DNA of 64,000 nucleotides from Oikopleura dioica (lineage: Eukaryota > Chordata > Appendicularia > Copelata > Oikopleuridae): NCBI GenBank assembly GCA_907165135.1, contig OU015570.1, positions 744,001 to 808,000 on the forward strand, written 5' to 3'. Shown here one piece after another: positions 32,591 to 44,084 of the stretch (positions are counted from its first letter, which is position 1; every line of letters begins with the position of its first letter). The notes beneath the pieces are model-generated. The model searched no databases, was not told the DNA's origin, and saw nothing but the letters and a program-made list of their open reading frames with translations. Both the position numbers and the translations under genes were made by a program.

Positions 32591-32940
32591 GTGGACGGAC
32601 CCTAATCATGTTCGACGACGAAATCTTCAATGTACACGCGGAGGCAACAGAATTCGACGTCATCAAGAGGTTGATGAAAGCCTTATTAATTTTGAACACA
32701 AACAAATTCAAAACTTATAACTTACACGTTCAAGTTGCAGACAATGCCGACACTGAAAAGCCATCGACTTCAAATGGCCGAAGACGCCGTCGAAGATAAC
32801 TAGCTTTTTAATTGTAACTTTCGACTTTTGAATAAAAATTGAAAAAAGTGGCCTTAAAGTGTATTTTTTAGGATGACAGATTTCGGGAATTTATCGAAAA
32901 AGTGGTCTTAAAATGATCGGCCTTAAAAGTGCTTCACACT
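32590..32940 (+). pseudogene. Degraded pogo-like C-terminal remnant and right end
   Basis: Fragment with the pogo-like C-terminal spacing (GACGACGAAATCTTCAATGT region, then TEKPSTSN and a run of arginines). It is followed by GGATGACAGATTTCGGG and GGCCTTAAA repeats of a pogo-type right end near 32840-32940. Confidence 0.5.
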
Positions 32941-33310
32941 CTGTAAATTTCTGTATGGCTCTTTCTCGCTTTTTCCAAGTAAATAAAGTGCCATTGCTAT
33001 GACAAAGGGTTCACTTCTGTTTTTTCCCATGCCTTTTCAAGTACTCTTTTTTATACTATAAAATTTAAAGGATTCAATCGGGTTGTTCGCTTTTGGTAAA
33101 TTCATTCTAGGGTTCGCAATGAAAAATTTTAAGGTCAAAAAGGCAAAAATGCAATAATTGACGTTTGAGTCACCAGGATTGAGGTCTGAAAAGCTATGAT
33201 CGAAGTTGTTGAAGCCGGGATTGAAGTTGATGAAGCCGGGAATGACTGTGGAGTAGCCAATAAATAACATTTTTATGATCAATCGTTGATTGACAATCAA
33301 TCTAAATTAA

Positions 33311-34002
33311 GGGATCACCCCCCGATTTTTCAAAGCTTTGGCACCGGTCATTATCGCCTATGATTAGATTCCTCGTGTTCTGAGGATCATTTTGATATAT
33401 GATAGTACCCCTTTACATAAATGCATCCCCGAAATTTTGGCTCCCAAAATTCGGGAAAATGCATGTAAATTGTACTTAGGGTGAAAATCGCAATTTTTTT
33501 CGATTTTTCATTGTCATCGAAATAACACAAACTAGGGGTATTTCGAAAGCTTAGAATGTGTAGATTACGAATATAATAACCGCATTAGAATTTTCGGCCA
33601 AATGTTGGCGCTAGAGAGCATTCTAACACCCAAATAACGCCAAAAATGGTTTCAAAAAGTTTTACAACTAGAATTTTTTTAGTCACTTATCCGATCATGC
33701 TGATTCTACCAAAAAATAAAGATAAGCGTCTATACTTTCAGATAAACCAAAAAGATTTTGAATCCTAAAGCCCAAAAAAATGTAGATACGATTTGAAATG
33801 ACCTAAAATGGCCATTTTTCAAAATGTTAATCACTTTTACGGCCTGTAATGCATAAGCGAATGTTTTGCTGGCAAGCTGATTCTACCAAAATTTGCTCCT
33901 TTCGAAGCGGGCTTTCTAATGCGCCCAAAACCAGCTTCCTACGTAAGCTCAAAAAAAAAAGTAGATAGAGGTCAAAGTTGGCGAGATCGGGGGGGGGATC
34001 CC
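33311..34002. mobile_element. TTAA-flanked element, GGGATCCCCC ends (692 bp)
   Basis: Flanked by TTAA at 33307-33310 and 34003-34006. Ends GGGATCACCCCCCGAT and ATCGGGGGGGGGATCCC are inverted. A diverged homologue with the same ends and same TTAA flanks is at 63102-63788. No transposase. piggyBac-like by target choice. Confidence 0.8.
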
Positions 34003-34342
34003 TTAATTCACATCGCCGTTTGCCCAAGGCGACTATTTTGTTTAGAATAAGATGATAAAAGGTATATCAATTGAGCCAGCAAAAATATGCAGAAAAAACT
34101 GCACAAGAAAATGTCTTTTTACTTGAATAAATTTATCAAAGGAGAGTTCCAAATAAGCAAAGGAAGATTTTTTGCATTCCTAGAGCGCGCTGCTCCTTAG
34201 TGCCCCCACAAGGCCGACCCTCAAGTCAATTTTTCCCCTGCTTCGAGAATGTTACGTCATTCAGAGTAATAACCACACCGCAGGCCCAAGTGAAAGTGCG
34301 CCTGAATTTTTAGCGCACCGCCCCGCGAGTGAAATCGCAACG

Positions 34343-34760
34343 GTATGTGTATCATCCTGATCTTTCGAGGGATGAATGAGAGTGCACATATCAAAAATTC
34401 TACCAAAGGAATAGTTCTGGCATCACTAATCATGCGCACACAGAGGGTGTCGAGAATCGGAGAAGTGCAATATTAAATATGCTTTTTTCGAGGTGGATAT
34501 GTATGTGTATCATCCTGATCTTTCGAGGGATGAATGAGAGTGCGCATATCAAAAATTCAACAAAAGGAATAGTTCTGGCATCACTAATCATGCGGACACA
34601 GAAGATGTCGAGAATCGGAGAAGTGCAATATTAAACATGCTTTTTTCGAAGTGAATATGTATGTATATCATCTTGATCTTTCGTGATATGAAAGGGGGCG
34701 TATAAATCGTCACTTTCATAAGAGGAATAGTTCTTGCATCATTGTTTACCCCGACACAAC
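34343..34760 (+). repeat. 158-bp tandem repeat, about 2.6 units
   Basis: Units start at 34343, 34501 and 34659 with GTATGTGTATCATCCTGATC. The first two are nearly identical; the third diverges and stops. Interior includes a TATTAAATATGC block. Confidence 0.85.
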
Positions 34761-34779
34761 GTTTTGATAACTGAAATAT

Positions 34780-35700
34780 TGAGATTAATTTAGGAATTAT
34801 TCAAGGAAAATTCTATAAATAAAAATAGTGGTGAAAAATTCTCGTTGCCTCCTTTAAAATTGTCATCAAATTTTTTTGTTATTTTTAATTTTTAAAATAT
34901 TTTATAAAAATTACTCAAATAAAAATATTTTCAAAATCTAGAATTATTGAAAAATATTAATTTATAGTTATAACATATATAGTAATTATTTATATTTTAT
35001 AATATTATTTATTTTATTAATTTATGCAAAAAAATAAATAATTTAATATATAATTATTTTCATAAAAATAAAAAGAATATATTTTATTATTATTTATTAA
35101 AAATATTTTATTTATTTATTTATTAAAAAAAAACTTAAGAGCTCAATCTTGCTTGAAACTCAAAAGTTGAAGCTTCGAGCTTGCTTGAGCCAACAGCGCC
35201 ACCATCGCCAAGCGCTCAGCGCTTTTTGGTTTGACTACGTCATGGTGACGCCGTAAAAATAGCGATTTTTCTACCGCCCGTTATTCATAAACGAAAAAAG
35301 ATAAATAAAATCTGATTTCAGATTTGAAATCAGGAAAAGCAAATTTATATAAAAATAAGATTAAATTTTATAAAATTATTAAAATAAACACCCCCAATTT
35401 TTCATTGCGAACCCTAGACACCGAGTTTCCCATATGTGGGTTGTTTATTCCATATATCACTGTGTGTATGTAGACTCTGTGCAGATAAGTGTGTCTAAAT
35501 GTGAAGTGAGCCGTAACGGTAAAGTAAGTCTTGTAACCTCGTAGTCTTAGAGTAAGAGATACAGTAAGTAGATCAGTTAAAAAGTAGGTTAAAGTGTGTA
35601 GCATGGTGGGTAACTATAGGGACAATCGAAGAGCGTCATAGGACTGACGCAAATTGGGAAGAGTGTATTCTTTACCCGAACAACTACTGCTTCTTTGGAA
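34780..35700. other. AT-rich stretch without recognised genes
   Basis: 34850-35110 is extremely AT-rich (TTTATTATTTATT runs). 35140-35400 has GCTTGAG repeats. Nothing supported as coding. Confidence 0.5.
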
Positions 35701-36470
35701 GGTTGCAATTAGCCTGGGTCAGGGTTCCAATTTTTCTCAAAAAATATTTGAGCGGTGCAAGCGACTGAGCGGTCAACCAAAAAAAAATATTTAGCTGAGC
35801 GAGCGGCTAAGTGGACGGCCGAAAAAAAAATTTGAGCGAGCGAGCGGACTTTGAGCAGATTTTTTTTAATGAAAAAAATATTTTTTTTCTTTCCATTTAA
35901 TAATAATTTCTAGCTTATAATTGTTCCATTCTAACTTACGGTATATAATATATATATACCTATTGCCAAGAAAATATCAAATAAAAATCTTGTTGAAATT
36001 GGTGCGCTGTGAACTCGGCTGTGCTGTGTTTCCTGAGTCAGAATTTCTGACTGAGCGAATAAAGAACGCAAGAGAATTCATTAAAAACAATTCTTCGACT
36101 CGCGCTTTTAAGGGGAGACCTACGTTTCGCCAGGAAATGCCCAATCACCTACGGTTCTCCAGAAAAGAGAAAATAACATTTTTCCTGGCGAACCGTTGGT
36201 CATTTTTGGACCCCCTAGGTCCTTTAGATCTTGTTTTTTGTCGTCTGTTTCCAGATTCGGACGTTTCAAAAGATACTTTCATCGAAGCCGCATTTCAAGC
36301 TGATAGAGATGAGTTTGAGAGTTGAATCGTTGGGAGTCAATTTAACCCTTATCCTTTTAAAGAAAAAATCGATCAACTTATGTCAAAAACTTCTATCGTT
36401 GGGAATTAATTATAATTTATCAATTATAATTTATACCCTAACCCTTTTATCAGAAAAAATAAATATATAT
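35700..36470. other. Short repeats, no gene supported
   Basis: 35740-35850 has GAGCGAGCGGC repeats. 36115-36200 holds a small foldback with TTTCGCCAGGAAA and TTTCCTGGCGAA, also found at 37333-37397. The + frame 35921-36325 spans the foldback and is probably fortuitous. Confidence 0.4.
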
Positions 36471-36872
36471 AAAATAGGGGGTGGTCTAAACTTTGAAGGT
36501 CATATGTGTGATTAGAACTTCGGGTGGCCTAAACTTTGATCGTTTCCATGTGTGACTCTTTGAGAAAGTGGCCTAAACTTTGAATTTTCCCGGAGGCGGT
36601 TCTGCCATCGGTGACTAGAGCACTGCCCGCTAAGGCCACTACGCTTTATGCAGACCAATTAGGATAACGGTTTTCATTCAAGGTGATGACACACATGGTA
36701 CTAGTCAGAGTGCCTAGGGGGAAATTCAAAGTTTAGACCACTTTCACACATAGGAAGAATCAAAGTTTAGGCCACTTTCTCAAGGAATCACACATGAGAA
36801 CGATCAAAGTTTAGGCCACACGAAATTCTTATCGCACATAACAACTTCAAAGTTTAGACCACCACCTATTTT
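36471..36872. mobile_element. Inverted-repeat MITE, GGCCTAAACTTTGA family
   Basis: Ends AAAATAGGGGGTGGTCTAAA and TTTAGACCACCACCTATTTT are inverted. Each arm carries three spaced copies of GGCCTAAACTTTGA. It directly abuts the next element. Confidence 0.75.
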
Positions 36873-36873
36873 A

Positions 36874-37292
36874 CAGTTCTTTTCCTCTTTCGTGGACATT
36901 TTTTGTCCCAAAATTTTCGAAAAATGTCCACAAACTTGGGCAACGTCTTCCGAAAAAATGTCCCATCGAAATCGCTTAAAATTTTTTTTTTCGAGATTTG
37001 AGTACGCCGAATGGTTTTCTAGACTTTGCATGTATGCTCCTGAAAGACTGACAAAGGCCCCTTTGTCTCTAGTTCAACCTTAAATTTTGTCTTTTTTTCG
37101 TAAACAATGAACAACTCGATCTTGATTAGCAAGAATTAATCTCAACACAAAAAAAATTGTCTTTTTTATTTCTTTCCGCGAAAAAATGTCCACAAACTTG
37201 GAACAGCATCTTTTATAAAGTGTCCCACTGAAAGGCCTTAAAATGGAAAAAATGTCCACAAACTTGGGGTCCACAAAAGAGGAAAAAAACTG
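36874..37292. mobile_element. TA-flanked MITE, TGTCCACAAA family (419 bp)
   Basis: CAGTTCTTTTCCTCTTTCGTG at the left and its near-complement ending AACTG at the right, with TA on both borders. Internal TGTCCACAAACTTGG repeats. Best-preserved member of the family. Confidence 0.75.
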
Positions 37293-37449
37293 TACTTGAT
37301 AAAGTTAGCAAACAGTCGAGTTTCTAGAATATACCTACGGTTCGACAGGAAACAAAATTACCTTCCTGGCAAATCGAATATTTCCTGGCGAAGCGTAGCT
37401 AACCGCTTTCAAGAACGACAACTGATAGTTCTAAATTGGCGCAAGTGCT

Positions 37450-37535
37450 CAAAACCTGAAAATGGCAACAAGGGCAACATGTTGCCTTTGTTGCCCATAT
37501 TGCCTTCTTTGCCCATTTTTAGGTTTTACCTGCTC
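37450..37535. repeat. GGCAACA-type palindromic mini-element
   Basis: ACCTGAAAATGGCAACA is followed by inverted TGTTGCC/TTGCCC units and CCCATTTTTAGGTTT. Related to 28727-28795. Confidence 0.55.
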
Positions 37536-37870
37536 AAGCTCTCTTGCTCCATAAAAAAATAGAGAAATTAAAAGGATCAGCGCGGAAATAATTGTGCTAT
37601 TGACAGGTTTTAATTTCGCAGTGCGAATTCGTTTTTTCACCGAGTGAAGAGAAGAATCAGAACCTTTCAGAAATCATCGTCAATTATGTCAATAACCTTT
37701 TTTAAATCAGTGTCATCAGAAATAATTCAAAATGTACTTCTGCTAAAGAAAATAAACATTTTACGCTTAAAAATGTCAGAAGTCAAAAAAGTCTACGCCT
37801 AAGTTGCGGATTCGATTTGAGAAAGTTTTGCAACTATGGTCCTCGCTTTATTTGATTAGAAATTTTTGAC

Positions 37871-38076
37871 CTTATTAGCAGAGTCGCATTTAATTCGTTT
37901 GCAAGTGCATGGACAATCATTTTTTTACCAGTTCCAGATGCTCCTCCTATAAAGATTCCTTTGGTATGCGGAGATATCAGATAAAAGATTCGTCTCGGGA
38001 ATAAATCTGATTGGTCATTATTTTTCGGGTGACGGATTCTTTTTGGCAAAGAATGGCACTCGCTTATTTCGGCCAT
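37871..38076 (-). CDS. DRC11/IQCA1-like AAA+ gene, exon with Walker A
   Basis: The minus-strand frame has GIFIGGASGTGKKMIVHALA, with a Walker A of GGASGTGKK, matching the P-loop of IQCA1/DRC11. The following ANELNATLL leads into the block found on the 27192-27391 exon. The double lysine in the P-loop is also seen in that family. The 3-prime end is placed at AATAAG before GTC, but that junction leaves the two exons in different phases. Either a small exon is missing or the real splice sites are not GT-AG here. The 5-prime limit at the ATG at 38076 is only a guess, since upstream exons are expected. Confidence 0.7.
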
Positions 38077-38099
38077 TTACGCGGGTTCCATTCTTTGCT

Positions 38100-39100
38100 C
38101 AATATTCTTGAAAAATTTCTTATTTTAAAAATTACGAGTTCCAGTTATTTGGCAATCTGTTAACCTGTAGTTACCTCGGATACCTGATTTAAGGCACACT
38201 TTTTGGTGACGTTTTTTTCGTAAAATGTGCCTTAAATTTGAATTGGGTTGTTGACGGTATAAAAATCGACTGTTAGACTGGCGCGAAGCGCACATAAACT
38301 TCCTGACTATCAAAATCTGGGGTCGGCAACTCGACACTCAAATCTCGTGTAGAGTCGATTCCAGTCGAGTTCATTATTCTTTAGCGAGTGTCGAGTCGAG
38401 TTCTGTCGAGTTTTAAAAATGTGATGATTCAAAATTTTGCCTCGACCGGCTTTTTACGACGGTCTGCCTCGGATGATTTTCGTAAATGACGATGACTCCG
38501 GCATTTATGACCGCCAATCTCAGGTATTCATCTCGAAAAATTTCGACAATAGTCGACAATTTTTACGCTTTATAATAATTACTCGGGCTGCCTTATTTTA
38601 GGTGAAAATATTTTTATGAGATTTATTGACACATGTAAATGGCTATTTGAGGTGCGGGTTATCCGAAAGGACCCGGAATCAACAGCCCTGTTTCGTAATT
38701 TGATTTCTGCAAATGACTGCAAGGCAGAAACTCTTCAACTGCCCAAAAGGAGTTATTGTGAAGTGGTGCCAACTAGGCCGATTTCCGCGTTTGTCTCAAT
38801 TCTAGTGACAGTTACGGCCCGCACCCCACTGCACACCTTACGCGGCGACCACGCTGACCAGTTCCACCTCGCTTGTCAGATTGGCAGTCCCATGCATCAC
38901 ACTTTTACGCCTTCTGCAACACCCTGGTGCCACCATTTTTTACTCTCTCTCTATCGCAAAGCCACATTGAATCTCAACCCTTTATAACCTTCTGTACAGC
39001 AATTTTTCGACATTCACTCTTCCCAATATACTTCGTCCTCTGTGATCCCAATAATTGTCGAGTCACTTTTTGCGGCTCAGTTGAAATCCTTTCACTTGTG
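38100..39100. other. CTCGAC/GTCGAG dyads, no gene recognised
   Basis: 38328-38420 contains repeats of GTCGAGT and ACTCGAC. The hairpin motif GGCGCGAAGCGCACA is near 38283. This probably marks another undelimited inverted-repeat element. Small frames at 38616-38987 are not convincing. Confidence 0.4.
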
Positions 39101-41160
39101 TCAGAAGTTACGATTTTACGACAGCGGGAGCAACAACAGAGGCAATGAAGCCATGATGCCGGATTCCGAAGGGTTAAATTTAAACGAACTTGACCAGACA
39201 CTCCAACAACCAAGCGCTTGATCAAACGAAGCAGCGACATTGACGAGAGCAATTACATTCTCATCAGCGACAACGATGAATCCGGTGAGCAACCTCACGT
39301 ATCCTTCTCAAAGGGACCCAAACGAAGAGAACGAGTTGTTACCGAATTTGAACCTCCAAAAGGATCAACAACCGCGCAGTCGTCGGACGAATCAAAAGCA
39401 ACCCCCGAGTTCATATTCAAAATATAAATCGTCAATTACCTCGCCGGTTGGTCTTTTCTGTTGTTTAAGATTAAATCAGGCTCGCTTTTGTCCTTACCAT
39501 CTAAAAAACTAATATCGTAAAAATGTACCGATGTTTTATTTAAAGCAGCAATATGCAGGCGAGCAGAATCGCTTCGGGTTTTACTAAAACGAAAGGGCAA
39601 AGTTCATAAGAAAGCTCAACAGAAAATAGATTTTTGCCAAAGATCAAAACATTGGACAACAAAAGACGCTTTTTCAAAAGCGAACGAAAATATGAATGCT
39701 GCTTCGGAGTGGCGTTGGCGACGGCGGCAGTTTAAACTAAGGAAATCTGTTATTTTTCGTTCTTGTAGCCAAATAATTACCAAGTTCGACAATGTTTGAT
39801 GCCTTCTTGAGCTGTCGGCGGTGATAGGATCGCTCTGTAATGCCAAAATCAATCTTTGGCGATTTAAAAGATGATTATCTCCCAATCTTTGCTTTGAAGG
39901 GAGTGTGTTTGAGAGACAAACAAGCATCAAAGTCGCCAAACTTGAAAAAATGGCTGCTTCGACGGCGTTTTCCTAAAAAGCGAGTTTTGGCCGATCTTGT
40001 TTTTTATTTTCACCTAGGTGCGCATCTAAAGAAGTAGTTAATTGCTGTAACAGAATATATCAGTTTCGTATCGTCAGTTTGTGGTCGCGAGAGTGTTGAA
40101 TTTGCAGGTCTACGCAGGATTTTATCACGTGGTGACTGAAGTTCACAACAAGAGTTCCCTGACTTTGTGTTGCGGAACTCGGGAACGGACCCTGTACGAC
40201 CACATTTTCAAACCTCGAGCCTTGTCTTTAAGTACAAGAAGCTATAATGAATTACGTATTTCTCACGCCAAAAGGCAATGAGTTCTATTCGGGAAATCCC
40301 GTTGGCGTTCACAAATAGTGACGCCGCAGTCCGTGATCGGATAATAATTGCATGGTAAGATCACTTGGTGACGGTCATAAACAATGAGGTCAGGAAATCC
40401 CTGAAGGATAACCGGTTTGTGGATCAAATCGCGAATTGACCTCTCACATGGGGCGAAAATGGTGGTGAATTGCCGTCAACAACAGGCCATTTGTCGATTC
40501 CGCTCCAGTTGAGGGAGTTTGAAGAATGGAGAGTCGCAGGCCGCGACGATACGCGAAGGTAAATGCTGCGGGTATAGGGATTTACTGTCTTTATTTTCCC
40601 GATGAATCAAGTTGGCCCTTGAAGGAAGTCGCCCGAGCTGGGCGCGGCGCTTCTCAAGAGCACTTGAGCTCACTATATAACCGGCTGTCACTAGTCCAAG
40701 AGCAGCTATTTTCCAAATACGCCACTGATTAAATAAATTACAATACTATGAAAGTTTGATACTTTATTATATAGAGAGTAAACCTCTACAATGGTGTCTG
40801 AAGTGTTTAAGAACAGCGACTCTAAAAACTGCTGCGCATAAACGACGCAGATAGGTAAGCACAATAGGTGCCCGATTAAAAATCGAAAGAAATGACCAGC
40901 ATGAGCAAGACTGGCACGGAAACCAACTAGTCCGCATTGTCGTGATCACCCAACGATCAGCCAAATGCTGAGCAAGCGCATTATTATGCCGATATCGGTG
41001 CGAGAGTTAAGTCTTTGAAGCTGACACTCAAACCATACAAACAACAATTAACCACAGCTATACGTTGAAAAGAAAATCTCCACCGAAAATGAAGCGAAAT
41101 GCAAACATGTGTTATTCCGTGACAAGAACTGGAAAATATTGAACGACTGAAATAAGAATA
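39100..41160. other. Possible decayed gag region upstream of a protease, unrecognised
   Basis: Several short + frames (39218-39427, 40081-40281, 40526-40732) have ordinary amino-acid composition and lie upstream of the retropepsin fragment. They could be gag remnants. No capsid or zinc-finger signature was seen, so this is only positional. Confidence 0.25.
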
Positions 41161-41164
41161 TCAA

Positions 41165-41820
41165 AACCCCGGCATTATCGACACGGGTGCTTGCATTAGC
41201 GTTCTGAGCGGAGCACTTTTCCAAAAATTTCCAGCATTTTCGAAAAACGTCAACTCCTGAAACCGACAGCGAATTTGCAAGGAGCAGGCGGAGAAAGGCT
41301 GGACGTCCTGGGAGAAATCGAACTCTCTCTCAAACTCGGACACGAAAACGAACAAAAAATCGATTTTGGGAAAGTTAAATTCGCCGTTGCCAGGAACGTT
41401 AAAACAACTATTATCATCGGGCTGCCAGCATTGACGAACAGAACGATCAAAATCTCACACAGCAAGATACAAATCGACGGAGAAAGCATTATGCTCCTCC
41501 GTAAGAAAACAACCAGACTATTCGAAGTAAAGAAAGCTGATCGAGTAATGGACTGGACAATATTAGAAGTCCAGGCACCAGTCGACCAGACGGAGGACCG
41601 AGCGATACGGGAGCAGCTAACCTTTACTGTCCCCACAGCTTCCGGTCCCCTGGACGTCTCTGTATGGCTAAACAACCGCAGTGAGTTGAAAGCTGCAAAC
41701 CGATTTACCATACCTCTCCCACTTGCCCTGGAAAAGTTCCTAGGACTATCCCGGCCAGGGTGTCCACTGGAATTTTCGAAGTCAGAAGCGATGCTCAAGC
41801 CAAGGCAGGTCGGGCGATGA
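41165..41820 (+). pseudogene. Retropepsin-like fragment of an LTR retroelement
   Basis: The + strand reads IIDTGACISVLSG, a retroviral-type aspartic protease active site, in one frame. After a stop and a one-base shift near 41265, a long frame continues with the beta-strands and an IIGLPAL block, the C-terminal hydrophobic signature of retropepsins. About 100 further residues have no recognised domain. No RT is found downstream, so this is an isolated fragment. Confidence 0.65.
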
Positions 41821-44084
41821 TCCGCGCGCTGTCACTTCAGACAGCCAAGACAGCGGAGGAGACGCGGGACGTGCGACCCGAAGACAAAACTGTTCTCCGT
41901 CCTGGGACAACTGTGCTGATGAAACGCCAAAGGGCCCCCGGGGAGTCAAACTCTTTCGAAACTGGTAAGGGCGGCTCACAGTCTCGAAGCGTTTAGACGT
42001 TTACACTTACCTTCTTGCGACTGATCTCTACCCAAGACGACAATTTATTGCGCACAGGAGCAACATTCGGTCTGTCGCAACTCCCCAAATTGTCGAAGAA
42101 AAGGAAGGATGCGCATCCGAGGTACGTAAAATTCACTGAAACGGAATGAAACTTAAAATTACCGGCACGACAGGCAGAGGAACCACACCAGAACCGGCGG
42201 TCGGGCTTTAGTGAGAGAAAACGCATCAACTATAGGTAAGTTCCAATGCATCTCTTTGGGGAAAGAGCGCACCGACGGTATTCGCATTGGAAAACGTATT
42301 GACATCTATTTAGGGAATAAACGCCCTGGAAGAGAACAACTGAAAAAAATACTCACTGAAACTATTGAAATATCGCCCCTTAACCTTACCCCGCCAAATC
42401 GTCATTCTGTCCTTGCCCGCCAAGAACACCTCAGGAGATGCATCTGCTCTTCAAAGAGGTTATTAATTGATATTAATATGACATAAAATCACATATTGAT
42501 ACCGAAATATATTTTATTCTTGAAAAACTATGTTAGGTCATATTGTAATTGAGAATCATGCATATTATATGCAAGGAGCATATTTAGTTGATTGCAAACT
42601 TCTAGTGAATGGGGGAAGTGATTTTCTTTTTTCGGCAGAAAATCCCATGCCTACCCGCCAAAAACACCTCCCTAGGTGCATCTATCATATAACTTATATG
42701 ATATAAGCTATGCACCTCAGGAGGTGCATGCACTAATTTTTAAAATACACCGATTTCCGAACCCTAACCCTAACCGAAGGCGCTCAAAGAGTAACCAAAA
42801 AAAGCTTATCGATAAATAGCTCTACAATTTTTTTCTTTTACAAAAAATCAAAGTCCTTCTTTTCAGAAACATCGCCTTCACGAATTGCTTGCAAAAACCG
42901 CGAGTAAATCAAAGTAAAGTTCTATAGCATCCGTTTTAACGTTATTTCACTTCAGTCGGAATAGAGAGATTTTAGGAAGTTCAAATAATTTGAATTGCTA
43001 CTTTGAAAAGTACTACTTTTTAGAGCACTTTTTTTTCGATTTCAAATTTCTCAATTTCAACACTATTTATTAGGCCATTAACCAGCAAAACTGGAGATGG
43101 AAAATTTTCACGTCAAAATTTGAGGCGCTAGTATTTCCTAAAGATTATATACTTTCCAAATTTATGACTCCCCAAAAATATTCCGAGACTCAATTCACCT
43201 GATTATCGGTTTGCTTAACTCCTAAGGGTCATGGCACAATTGAACCCGAAATTAAAAAATACAGTCGACACGGAAAAGACTAGGCATTCAGGTGCGGAAC
43301 ATTCAATGCTTCGGACACTCGTCAACTGGCAGTTGACGACTTCCACGGAAAAATGAGCATAACCGGTAAATAAAATGCGAACTTTGGTTGAGCCGCGTTT
43401 GAAGCACCAACTCTACCATGGTCGAACTTATCAAAACTCCATCGGTGTAACAAGGAGTAATGTTTAAATGATTGACAGATTCCACGAAATTTATATTTGA
43501 TTTAATGACGAAAATTGTCGGCAACGAAAGGCTGAGTTGACCATATTATGTTTTTGAAAAGAATTTCACGAGCGGAAAGAACTCGAATAAAAGAACACAA
43601 ATGCGTTTAGATCAACGGCAAAACCTCAAAACACATAATCAGCTCGGACCGCCACGAGACTAACTTTGATCGAACGGGAAGTCGTGAATTCATACGACGT
43701 AAAATAGATAACCCCAGAGGAGAGGGAAAGAAAGGGTTGAAAATAATCCGACATTGCTTTGGCAAGCAAGGATAACATGCCACCAAGAACATGTCACCAG
43801 AACCAAGAAAATTTTGAAATCAATCGAGCGGAAATCGCACAGAATTGACGATAATAATAGACTTCATTAATGAGTGTCGAGAGAAAAAGTGTCTGACGTG
43901 AGGTTAGATCTCGATAGGACCGCAAAGAAACATCACTATCATTGTCGATGATTCATAGAGCAAGTACTCCTCGTCTTCTGCATCAGGGTAGTCCCTGACT
44001 TGATCCTCGCTTCGACCAAATCAAACATTTCCCCAAATCAAATCAGATCTGATCTGCAAAATTCGATCTGCAAAAAAGTGTATA
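41821..44084. other. No gene recognised; small hairpin near 42680
   Basis: 42680-42735 is a dyad with GGTGCAT...ATGCACC around AT-rich palindromes. CCTAACCCTAACC lies near 42765. LTRs of the adjacent gypsy element were looked for here and not found. Confidence 0.4.

Larger units (their letters stand above)
27392..37870 (-). other. Probable giant intron of the DRC11-like gene, filled with transposons
   Basis: Two consecutive blocks of one AAA+ domain (Walker A at 37871-38076, Walker B at 27192-27391) stand 10.5 kb apart on the same strand, in the right order. Everything between is repeat: hAT-like, pogo-like, TTAA and TA elements plus AT-rich DNA. Elsewhere in the window introns are 38-145 bp. 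The intron has probably grown by insertion. A missing small exon between them cannot be excluded. Confidence 0.55.

Noticed and set aside
41250-41798. 182-residue minus-strand frame
   Set aside because: Antisense of the retropepsin fragment, which has a recognisable active site and C-terminal signature on the + strand.
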